NCBI RefSeq assembly: GCF_023016265.1
Contig: NZ_CP095412.1
Location: 620,001 to 684,000, forward strand
Source of the DNA: Blastococcus sp. PRF04-17
GTDB taxonomy: Bacteria; Actinomycetota; Actinomycetes; Mycobacteriales; Geodermatophilaceae
Direction: 5' to 3'
Length of the DNA stretch: 64,000 bases
The position numbers were made by a program, and so were the translations under genes. Below, piece by piece: positions 53,718 to 60,882 of the stretch. The first letter of the stretch is position 1; every line of letters starts with the position of its first letter. The notes under the pieces were generated by a model. It searched no databases, was not told the origin of the DNA, and was given only the letters and a program-made list of their open reading frames with translations.

Positions 53718-54183
53718 ATGGAGCCAACTGTCATCATCGCGGCAATCGGCCTCTTGACCACGGCCAGCAGTCCGTTGTTGCAAACCTGGCTGACCGCCCG
53801 CAACACCAAGAAGGCCTGGCGGCGGGAGGCTCTCGCCAACGTCTACGCCGACGCCCTTGCCCATGCGCAGTCCCTTGAGTCGCTCATCGAGCGCGTGACC
53901 GACCCGTACGGGTCGCACGGGAAAACGCGCGGACGTGCCCCATGTCGACCTCATCGCTGCGCGTCTCCGGCTGCACGCGCCGCAGCGGGTCCTGGATGCC
54001 TGGCAGGAGCTCAGGCTGCGAGAAGACGCTCTGATGTGGGACCTGAGCGAGAACTACCCGGCCATCGGCCACGGCGGGGATGGGATGCGGTCAGACGACC
54101 CGGGCGTGCTGAGGCTGACTGGCGCGATCGACGACTTCGTCAGCGTCGTCAGGAAGTCGATCGGCACCGACCTCGGCAAGTGA
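53718..54183 (+). pseudogene. Small accessory protein interrupted by one frameshift
   Basis: The first frame starts MEPTVIIAAIGLLTTASSPL, a probable membrane helix, and continues AWRREALANVYADALAHAQS to about 53920. The rest, DVPHVDLIAARLRLHAPQRV then LDAWQELRLREDALMWDLSE, lies in the next frame. Removing one A from the four-A run at 53922-53925 joins them (YGSHGKRADVPHVDL) into a 154-aa protein. The family is not recognised; an N-terminal anchor plus a helical cytosolic part is visible. This is the only single-base break that needs a base removed. Confidence 0.6.
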
Positions 54184-54438
54184 GTCCCCCGGCACCATGT
54201 CTGTTCTCATCTCTAGGGAGAATCGAGTTCATGGTGCCGGGCGCCATATTGACCGCGCTCACCCACAACTTGGCCACGCCGTGGACCCGGCCGAGTAGCA
54301 CGTCCAGCAGAGGCCTCGAGCTCGTCGGCGTCCCTGATGGCGACCTCAGGGACAGTTGCGCGACGGTGGTGCTGGTCTCCCCCACCGTCGACTGCTTTGC
54401 TGCACCGCGCCCCCCGTGCGGGTATTGACGCTGACACG

Positions 54439-55638
54439 ATGGCGGAAGTGCGAGAGGGTCCAGTCGTGACAATCACTGTCTCTCTTGGCCACTCCACGAC
54501 CACAATCGAGCGCGAGGCCTTCGTAGCGCTGATCGAGGACTCCTGGCAGCGAGAGGCGAAGGAATTCCTGGAGGCGCTGGAGGCGTCGCGCATCTCGTTC
54601 ACCAAGCTGGTGAGTCTCGGGCGAAGCGCGGAGATTCCGTACACGCTATTCTTCGCCCCGATCGCCGTCGTGGAGGCGCAGCTCAAACGGAAGCAGGAAG
54701 TTCTGCTACGCGGGGTGAGTAAAGGCACTTTCTCGCTCAACTCTCGCGGCAAGGTGCGTCTCGCTGACGTCGAGCTCATCGTGAAGGACATGTTGCGCAA
54801 GCAGCAGCTGCTGAAGCGGAACGACCCTGAGCTGCCTGACAATGCCTTTGTGGGCGCGCTGCGGGGGTCCAGGCGGAGCGTGGAGGGCGACGCCGACTGG
54901 CTGATCACTCAACTGGGCGTAGATCGCTCCTATCTGCTGCGTGTGAAGACGAAAGAACTCGCCTTTGACCACTTTCTCGACAGCCTGGAAGAACACAACA
55001 TCTTCGTGTCTCAGAGCATGAGAAACTACATGCCACAGGCTATTCCGAAGCGGGCGCGGTTCAGCGGCATCTGCATCCGCGACAAGAAGGTGCCGTTCCT
55101 CTTCGTCAACAACGGCGACCACCGCGACAGCTTGGAACCAGCAGGTCGGCGCCTTCTCACGCTAGCGCTGCTCACCGTGTGCCTCGCTCGTGGCAAGTTC
55201 AAGCCCGTCGCCTACTCGGACGAGTCCGACGATCCGATCGAAAACCGAGAGTTCGAAATCGCAGAAGAGATGCTGATGCCGGCCGCCGCGGTGGCTGGTC
55301 GTGAAGTTTCCTCCTTGGACGACGTCAAGGCGCATGCGGACACCTATTGCGTGACACCCAGCGCGTTCTTGATGCGAGCACGGCGGCTCGGCCTTGTCGA
55401 CGCTTTCACGGCTCGTGACTACATTGCCGTCCTTCGCGAGGAGTTTCGGAACCTGCCGAAGGCCCAGGCGCGACAGCCGAAGCCAGTTAACGCGCTGCGC
55501 AAGTACAGCAGCGCGGGGTACTCTCGAGCGTTGTTGAGGCAGATGGACGCCAGGCGGCTGCCTGCTTCAGAGATCACCAGGGTGTTGTTCCAGAACCGAA
55601 AGTCCGTGTCCCTCAACGAGTACAGGGCGACGCTGTAG
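54439..55638 (+). CDS. ImmA/IrrE-like protein without the HExxH site
   Basis: This 399-aa protein has the ImmA/IrrE (DUF955) layout. A short segment resembles the end of an Xre-type domain (KLVSLGRSAEIPYTLFFAP, residues 57-75). VPFLFVNNGDHRDS, RRLLTLALLTVCLARG (238-252) and AEEMLMPAAAV follow, where the family would have FVN, RRFTLAHELGH and A-x-x-LLMP. The zinc-binding HExxH is replaced by LALLTVC, so peptidase activity is improbable. Its stop overlaps the GTG of the next gene by 1 nt (TAGTG). ImmA-type proteins control mobile elements or act in toxin-antitoxin pairs; here the partner is a PIN-like protein. The ATG at 54439 lacks a strong ribosome-binding site. Confidence 0.75.
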   Translation: MAEVREGPVVTITVSLGHSTTTIEREAFVALIEDSWQREAKEFLEALEASRISFTKLVSLGRSAEIPYTLFFAPIAVVEAQLKRKQEVLLRGVSKGTFSLNSRGKVRLADVELIVKDMLRKQQLLKRNDPELPDNAFVGALRGSRRSVEGDADWLITQLGVDRSYLLRVKTKELAFDHFLDSLEEHNIFVSQSMRNYMPQAIPKRARFSGICIRDKKVPFLFVNNGDHRDSLEPAGRRLLTLALLTVCLARGKFKPVAYSDESDDPIENREFEIAEEMLMPAAAVAGREVSSLDDVKAHADTYCVTPSAFLMRARRLGLVDAFTARDYIAVLREEFRNLPKAQARQPKPVNALRKYSSAGYSRALLRQMDARRLPASEITRVLFQNRKSVSLNEYRATL

Positions 55639-56060
55639 TGGTCGACCGCTACCTGGTGGACAACGTGACCCTGTCAAGGATGACGGCTGAGCAGAGGGCG
55701 TCGCCGTTCATGCGGAACCGATGTCGGATTCCGGAGGAAATCCTATACGAGGCCCGGGGGCTGCCCGACATCGAACTGCTCAAGCCGCTCATCTACCCGA
55801 TTACCACCACGGTGCTCGAGAACGTGAAGGTCGTGCTGGCCACAATCAAAGCAGGGGACAAGGTGGTGGATCTGTACCGCAACGAGGGCAACGGCGACGT
55901 CATGCTGCTGGCAACCGCCCTCACGGAGATGGCGGTCACGGCCGAGCAGCTGTTCGGGGATCGATGGATCATCGCCACCGCCGACAAGGGACTCACCAGC
56001 AAGGCCGTCGAACTGGGCGTGCTCACCTGTACGTCGGACCAGTTCATCGAGCTCGTCTGA
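55638..56060 (+). CDS. PIN-like nuclease-fold protein, probable toxin of the pair
   Basis: This 140-aa protein has a PIN-like arrangement of acidic residues: RYLVDNVTLS (Asp8), RIPEEILYEARG (Glu33/Glu34), GNGDVMLLATAL (Asp87) and ATADKGLTSKAVELG (Asp116). The rest is a Rossmann-like alternation of strands and helices. It lacks the usual VapC opening D-x-S/N-x-x-I, so it belongs to a divergent PIN branch. It starts with GTG inside the stop of the ImmA/IrrE-like gene, so the two are made at a fixed ratio. Pairs of ImmA-type proteins with PIN-like proteins have been predicted as toxin-antitoxin modules. Confidence 0.75.
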   Translation: MVDRYLVDNVTLSRMTAEQRASPFMRNRCRIPEEILYEARGLPDIELLKPLIYPITTTVLENVKVVLATIKAGDKVVDLYRNEGNGDVMLLATALTEMAVTAEQLFGDRWIIATADKGLTSKAVELGVLTCTSDQFIELV

Positions 56061-56476
56061 CAGTTGCGATGAGGTGGCGGGCTTGGGGAGCCCGAAGCAA
56101 TCTCTCGATCTGCTCGTGACGCATTACCGGGCGCGTGTCCTTGAGTCGGCCGCTCAGGTCGGTCGGGCCATTCAGCGATCAGGTCGCGCGGCTGCTTGCC
56201 TATCCGTCATAACGAGTCCGGACACCTGACATGCTTGACGTGTGGCAGTTGATCTCGTGGATCTCCAGTCGGGGTCGACTGGCGGCGGGTTGCTCCGCGG
56301 CGCGGGCATCGAAGCTTCAGCTAGTGCGACAGGCAGGTGTCGGAGATGTCGTCATCCTTGGTCACCTGGCGAGCGACGCTAGCGTGGGAGAGGAGAGCTT
56401 CCAGCTCTCGACCGACCATTGTGCCGAGATCGACGAGGCGACCTCCGATGCGTGTCACCCGGAACGCGAGTCTCCT
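56061..56476. other. Gap with no supported gene
   Basis: About 415 bp follow the PIN-like gene with no convincing coding region. A frame from 56231 runs into the next gene, but its first 80 residues have no family-like features. No strong hairpin was found. Promoter sequences for the next gene should lie in this stretch. Confidence 0.4.
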
Positions 56477-57313
56477 ATGCCTCCACTGAGAGACGAAGAA
56501 GAGTGGGCCAGGGCTCTCATGGAGTCGGTGCTCGGCGTGCCCGTCAAGCAGCACGACGATGGGTCGCTGGGGGGTATGCATGACCTGGCCATCCAGTATC
56601 CCGATCGTCCGGCGGCTGCAGTCGAGGTGACGGCCGCCGCGGACCGTGCCTCGGTTGAGCTCTGGCACCTGGTCAACGGGGCCAGCGAGCGGTGGATTGT
56701 TCCGACGCTGCGGGGAGGCTGGTTTGTGGCGCTGGAGCCGTGGGCGCGGGCCGCCCGGCTGAAAGCTGAACTCCCCGCGACACTGGCAAGCCTTGAGGCC
56801 GAAGGTGTCACCTGGCCGCGGTGGAACCGAAGGCGTCGTCCCACCGGTCAAAGCGAGTTCGATCAACTGCAACGTCTCGGCGTGACGCACGCTTCGCAGG
56901 GTAGAACCGATTTTCCTGGGTCGATCTATCTGACCATCGAGCAGCCGCAGGAACGGACCGGTGGCATTGTCGATCCGACGGGCGCGGCCGTACCGACGTG
57001 GGTGGCAGAATTTCTTGCCGAGCCACAGCAGGCCGACGTGCTGGCCAAGATGCGCCGCTCAGGTGCGTCGGAATGCCACGTCTTTGTCATCCTGCCCGGC
57101 TTCTCGACCGCGCCGTTCGGTGTTCTCGACGCGTTGTGGCGCGACATGGACGAGGCTTCGATGTCGTCACCCCACCTTCCGTCGGAGGTCACCCATGTGT
57201 GGTTGGCCTCGACCTGGGAGGTGGGCACCGGCTTGCGCTGGTCCCCGGACGGCTGCTGGCAACGGTTCAACAGGCGTCCTACCAGACCTGGAGCAGACGC
57301 CGCGAGCGCCTGA
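56477..57313 (+). CDS. Unknown protein with PD-(D/E)XK-like pattern
   Basis: This 278-aa protein opens LRDEEEWARALMESVLG, then GSLGGMHDLAIQYPDRPAA followed by AVEVTAAAD. The H-D (35-36) and E-V-T (50-52) pair sits where PD-(D/E)XK nucleases carry D and E-x-K; the Lys is replaced by Thr here. A stretch ending ATLASLEAEGVTWPRWN and a long C-terminal half with SGASECHVFVILPGFS follow. I do not recognise a named family. The start ATG at 56477 is a choice; the frame is open earlier. It lies in a defence-like neighbourhood, so a nuclease role is plausible but unproven. Confidence 0.6.
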   Translation: MPPLRDEEEWARALMESVLGVPVKQHDDGSLGGMHDLAIQYPDRPAAAVEVTAAADRASVELWHLVNGASERWIVPTLRGGWFVALEPWARAARLKAELPATLASLEAEGVTWPRWNRRRRPTGQSEFDQLQRLGVTHASQGRTDFPGSIYLTIEQPQERTGGIVDPTGAAVPTWVAEFLAEPQQADVLAKMRRSGASECHVFVILPGFSTAPFGVLDALWRDMDEASMSSPHLPSEVTHVWLASTWEVGTGLRWSPDGCWQRFNRRPTRPGADAASA

Positions 57314-57322
57314 CGCCCGCGG

Positions 57323-57997
57323 CTACCGTGAGGCGTTGTCGCCGGCCGAGGGGTCGCTAGCAGCCCGTAGATCTCGAAGGAGCGCCTGACCGAAGGGGGT
57401 TAGGCCCTTGAGGATCGCCGTTTCTCCCCAGGTGTTGCTCGTCTCGATCAGGCCGACGGAAGCGAGGGCGGCAAGTACCGGGTCGGGATGTGCCCTGCCT
57501 ACCTCAGCGATACGGGGAACAGTCTCGCGCTCGGTGTACTGGGCTCTGGGGGCGACTTCCCCAGCCGCCTCGGCCTCTTCCTCGGCCCGATGGATGGCTT
57601 CGAGGCACCGCACGTGCGGCGCGTCGATCTGTGACAAGACACCGACGAGAAGGGTGGCTTCGTCGACGCGGGCATCGTCCAGGACGGCTTGCGCAATCAC
57701 GCGGCCCAGAAGGCGCCGCTTGGCCTCCAAGCCGGTCCGTCCCGCTGCCTCCAGCGCGGCAGCGAAGGCGGCGTCGAGAGCAGGCTGCGCCTCGAGTCGG
57801 CGACTGAGCGGCTCGGGGGCCATGACGGCGGTCACCTCGTCGCTGACCTGTGAAACGCGCGCCGACCGGCGGGCGCGAAAGCCGTCATACAGAATCGCCA
57901 GGCTGCCGGCGAACTTGGGGCTCGCCGCCACTAGGGCGCGGCCGAAGATGTCCGGAACGCTCGGTGGAGGCTTGTCTGGCTCGGGCATCGCCGACAT
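57323..57997 (-). CDS. Helical protein of unknown function
   Basis: This 224-aa protein starts MSAMPEPDKPPPSVPDIFGR and is otherwise mainly helical, with Ala/Glu-rich segments such as RVIAQAVLDDARVDEATLLV and AIHRAEEEAEAAGEVAPRAQ. The C-terminal part resembles a winged helix (RIAEVGRAHPDPVLAALASV, then GLTPFGQALLRDL). No family is recognised. It is convergent with the PD-(D/E)XK-like gene and its upstream end faces the IS21 element. A long GTG-start frame extends into the IS and was not used. Confidence 0.6.
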   Translation of the reverse strand: MSAMPEPDKPPPSVPDIFGRALVAASPKFAGSLAILYDGFRARRSARVSQVSDEVTAVMAPEPLSRRLEAQPALDAAFAAALEAAGRTGLEAKRRLLGRVIAQAVLDDARVDEATLLVGVLSQIDAPHVRCLEAIHRAEEEAEAAGEVAPRAQYTERETVPRIAEVGRAHPDPVLAALASVGLIETSNTWGETAILKGLTPFGQALLRDLRAASDPSAGDNASR

Positions 57998-58063
57998 TGT
58001 CCCTGTCCGCGTACTGACCGTGCTCCTACTGAGCGGTCCACGCCAGTGGCAGCGATGAATGAT

Positions 58064-58110
58064 GGCGCTCGCCGAATCTCCCCAGGGGTGCTCATCGAAA
58101 GTCCCCACCC
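58064..58110. repeat. Left terminal repeats of the IS21 element
   Basis: The left end begins GGCGCTCGCCGAATCTCCCC and, 20-30 bp further in, contains GCTCATCGAAAGTCCCCACC. Both resemble, in inverted form, the two repeats at the right end. Multiple terminal repeats are typical of IS21-family ends, where transposase binds. Confidence 0.75.
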
Positions 58111-58120
58111 GGGTGCGTGG

Positions 58121-58948
58121 TCAGGTTAGCGGTCGCCGGGTGCCGGTGGCGGCGCGGCGGAGAGTGTCGGTGCGGGCGTGGTGGTCGCGCAGCCGGTAGC
58201 TGTCGCCGTCGAGGTTGAGCACGACGGAGCGGTGCAGGAGACGGTCGAGCATGGCGGCGGCGACGGTGGTGTCGCCGAGGACCTCGCCCCAGGAGGCGAC
58301 TCCGCGGTTGGTTGTCAGCACGATCGAGGTCTTGCCGTAGCGCTGGGAGACGACCTGGAACAGCGCGGAGGCGGCCTCGGCCGGTAGTGGGAGGTAGCCC
58401 AGTTCGTCGATGACCAGCAGGGTGGGTCCGGCGAAGAACCGCATGGTGGTGGCCCACCGGCCCTCGATGGCGGCGCGGTGGCAGCGGGCTGCGAGGTCGG
58501 CGGCGGTGGTGAAGTAGGTGCGGTAGCCGGCTTGGGCGGAGGCCCGCGCAAGACCGACCGCCAGATGGGTCTTACCGACTCCGGGTGGGCCGATGAGCAG
58601 CACGTTCGTCGCGGACTCCAGGTAGCGGCAGGTCGCCAGCTCGGCGATGAGCGCCCGGTCGACTCCGGGGGCGGCGTCGTAGTCGAAGTCGTCCAGGCTG
58701 GCCGGGGAGGGCAGCGAGGCGAACCGGAGCCGGCCGGCCAGCCGGCGGGCCTCGGTGTCGGAGACCTCCAGGGCCAGCAGACGTTCCAGTGCGGCGGTGA
58801 GACTGAGGCCTTCGGCGCGAGCGGCGTCGAGCACGCCGGGGAGTGCTTCGGCGGCGGCGTGCAGCTTCAGGGTGGCCAGGTGACCGCGGAGTTGCTGGTA
58901 GACGCTGGCCTGCTGGTTCGTGCGTGGTTCGATCGGTGGGGTGGTCAT
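58121..58948 (-). CDS. istB: IS21 helper ATPase IstB
   Basis: This 275-aa AAA+ protein has Walker A GPPGVGKTH (residues 120-128) and Walker B LLVIDELGYLPL (Asp181-Glu182). TSIVLTTNRGVASWGEVLGD follows with sensor residues. IstB binds ATP and target DNA and stimulates IstA in transposition; it resembles DnaA/DnaC-type loaders. Its ATG overlaps the istA stop by 4 nt. All key residues are intact. Confidence 0.95.
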   Translation of the reverse strand: MTTPPIEPRTNQQASVYQQLRGHLATLKLHAAAEALPGVLDAARAEGLSLTAALERLLALEVSDTEARRLAGRLRFASLPSPASLDDFDYDAAPGVDRALIAELATCRYLESATNVLLIGPPGVGKTHLAVGLARASAQAGYRTYFTTAADLAARCHRAAIEGRWATTMRFFAGPTLLVIDELGYLPLPAEAASALFQVVSQRYGKTSIVLTTNRGVASWGEVLGDTTVAAAMLDRLLHRSVVLNLDGDSYRLRDHHARTDTLRRAATGTRRPLT

Positions 58949-60306
58949 CGGAGGGTGTTCCTTCCTCGGGCGGCGCGGTCGTAGGCGGCCAGGTCGATCA
59001 CGACCCGGCCGGGCTCTGCAGGAGTTCCCGTGGTCTTCTCGCGGAGGTGGTCGGCAGCCGCTTGGGCCGCGGGGCCGGGTGGGATGCGCTGCTTGCTCCG
59101 GTGCGGGGCGACGGTGGTGAACGCGGCCAGCGCGGCGGTCTCCAGAGCGGTCACGTGGACCGAGTCGCGGATCATCGCTCCGGCCCCGTCGCCGGCCAGC
59201 CGGTGGCGGGCCACCACCGTCGGCAGCCGGCCGGTGGTCTGACCGGTGCTGATGTCGATGCTGGTGGCGCCGAGGCGGTGGGCCACGGTCACCGTCGTGC
59301 CGGTCAGCTCCGACGGGACGGAGTAGAAGTTGCCGCGGAAGGCGACCAGCGCCTGCGCGGAGACCTTCCGCTCCACGGTGAGCGCGGCGGGGAACGGCGC
59401 CGGCAGCGGCGTGAGCCGCTCGTCGGCGAGGAAGCTGGAGACGGTGCCCCGCCGGCCGCCGAGGGTGCGGAGCCGGGCGTCGCCGCGGGTCGCGCAGAAC
59501 TCGTCGAGTCCGGCCTGCGCCTGCTCGGGCGTGGTGTCCTCGCCCAGGGTGCGCCACCAGCGCTGGGCGGCGGTGTGGTTGGCCTTCTCCACCACGCCCT
59601 TGCGGTTGCCGCGCCGCGGCGGGCAGATAGCCACGGTGACCCCGTAGTGCTTGGCGACCGCGGCGAACGACGCGCTCACCCTCCCGGAGGCGGGATGGCA
59701 GACCGTCGCCATCCGGTCGAACCGCCAGCTGCGGGTCAGCCCGCCCAGGGCCACCGAGACACGGTGCAGGGCGTCGATCAGGACCGGCTGCTCCATGCTC
59801 GAGCAGAGCACGCCACGCCAGCGGCCGGAGTGCGCCAGCGCCCCGACCAGCAGGAACGCCTTGCCGGTGTAGCCCGCGGCGGCCCAGGAGGCGGGCGGAT
59901 CGGGAAGCTCGACCCAGTCCCACTGGGTCTCCTCCCCGGCCGGGTGGTCGATCACCGCCGCCGGGCGGCCCTTCGTCGGCGCGCACGGCTCACAGGCCGG
60001 GCGCAGCTCCCGGGCCCGCAACTGGCGGGTGAAGGTGGAGTACGCCCGGTCGTAGCCCAGGCCGGTGACCTCGTCGAACAAGGTCATCGCCCACAGGTGC
60101 GGGTCCTCGGTCAGCCGGGCGCGGCAGTAGTCGACGAACGGGCCGAACTCGTCCGGGCCGGCCGGGGCGCGGCTGCCGGCCTGGCGGCCGTACAGGTAGG
60201 CGCGGATGGTCTTGCGGTCGCGACCCAGGTGCCGGGCGATCGCCGAGATCGTCCAGCCCTGGCGACGTAGCGCGTGCACGTCGATGTCGTCCTCCCGTGT
60301 GAGCAT
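58945..60306 (-). CDS. istA: IS21 transposase IstA
   Basis: This 453-aa protein has an N-terminal helix-turn-helix (GWTISAIARHLGRDRKTIRA). The DDE catalytic core has Asp130 in EETQWDWVE, Asp197 in WRFDRMATV and Glu240 in KGVVEKANH. The C-terminal Mu-type beta-barrel contains ALVAFRGNFYSVPSEL. It catalyses cut-and-paste or replicative transposition with IstB. The start ATG at 60306 precedes LTREDDIDVHALRRQG, the normal IstA beginning. No lesion was seen. Confidence 0.95.
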   Translation of the reverse strand: MLTREDDIDVHALRRQGWTISAIARHLGRDRKTIRAYLYGRQAGSRAPAGPDEFGPFVDYCRARLTEDPHLWAMTLFDEVTGLGYDRAYSTFTRQLRARELRPACEPCAPTKGRPAAVIDHPAGEETQWDWVELPDPPASWAAAGYTGKAFLLVGALAHSGRWRGVLCSSMEQPVLIDALHRVSVALGGLTRSWRFDRMATVCHPASGRVSASFAAVAKHYGVTVAICPPRRGNRKGVVEKANHTAAQRWWRTLGEDTTPEQAQAGLDEFCATRGDARLRTLGGRRGTVSSFLADERLTPLPAPFPAALTVERKVSAQALVAFRGNFYSVPSELTGTTVTVAHRLGATSIDISTGQTTGRLPTVVARHRLAGDGAGAMIRDSVHVTALETAALAAFTTVAPHRSKQRIPPGPAAQAAADHLREKTTGTPAEPGRVVIDLAAYDRAARGRNTLR

Positions 60307-60390
60307 GAGAGGCAGGGCTCCTTCGAGGTGGTGCGGTGGTCAGAGACCGCCATCCTCGGAGGAGCCCCCGCCGTCTCGGCGGAGCTCCAC

Positions 60391-60438
60391 GGGTGGGGAC
60401 TTTCAGTGAGCAGGTCTGGGGACTTTCAGCTGAGCGCC
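60391..60438. repeat. Right terminal repeats of the IS21 element
   Basis: GGGTGGGGACTTTCAGTGAGC (inner) and CTGGGGACTTTCAGCTGAGC (outer) share the core GGGGACTTTCAG and match the left end in inverse orientation. The outermost bases GAGCGCC pair with GGCGCTC at the left end (58064-58070). The doubled repeat is the most regular part of the element. Confidence 0.75.
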
Positions 60439-60527
60439 GTCATGAACGAAGAGCTCGGCGCCCGTTCTGTCAGTACCGCCTGGTAACACCGTAGGCGGAG
60501 GAGTTCCGACCACTGGAGGGCAGACAC

Positions 60528-60734
60528 ATGACCAAGTCGACCAGGAACACCGGCAAGGCCTGGACCCCGGCCGCCAAGACCCAGTTGCGGCAACTGGCCG
60601 CTGGCAATACGCCGACGCGGGTAATCGGGCTGAAGCTCGGCCGCACTGCGGCAGCGGTTCGCAACCAGGCTGCAAAACAGGGCACGAGTCTGAAGCCCAC
60701 CAACCAGTCGCCGTACAGCCGGCGCAGTAGATAG
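60528..60734 (+). CDS. Small SANT/Myb-like conserved protein
   Basis: This 68-aa protein reads MTKSTRNTGKAWTPAAKTQL, then RQLAAGNTPTRVIGLKLGRT and SLKPTNQSPYSRRSR. The pattern (RNTGK-x-W-T, L-A-x-GNTPTRVIGLKLGRT, SLKPTNQSPY) belongs to a small family found in many bacteria and phages, with a SANT/Myb-like helix-turn-helix core. Function is not established, although DNA binding is likely. It lies between the IS21 element and the SIR2 gene. Confidence 0.88.
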   Translation: MTKSTRNTGKAWTPAAKTQLRQLAAGNTPTRVIGLKLGRTAAAVRNQAAKQGTSLKPTNQSPYSRRSR

Positions 60735-60882
60735 AGCCGAGGCGGCCGCCATGAGCCGACCAGGATGTAGCGTCCGCAGCCCTCCGTGGCTGGCCGCCCA
60801 GGCTCACGAATCGCTCAGCGGTTGATCGCTGGCGACACGGACGAAGGATGTTGAAGACTTCGAGAAGAGGAGTGGGCGCTTC

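Larger units (their letters stand above)
58064..60438 (-). mobile_element. IS21-family insertion sequence, apparently complete
   Basis: The element holds istA and istB on the minus strand overlapping by 4 nt, as in IS21. Its ends share two repeat pairs (outer GGCGCTC, inner GAAAGTCCCCACCC). The istA catalytic DDE residues and the istB Walker motifs are present. Its length of about 2.4 kb is typical. No clear target-site duplication flanks it. It sits upstream of the helical protein gene and does not visibly disrupt a coding region. Confidence 0.88.

Noticed and set aside
53432-53839. Minus-strand ORF of 135 codons
   Set aside because: Low-complexity Arg/Pro/Ser translation that overlaps the better-supported plus-strand gene at 53718.
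57998-58108. Longer GTG start for the helical protein gene upstream of 57997
   Set aside because: The extension runs into the terminal repeat of the IS21 element and adds no conserved-looking residues.
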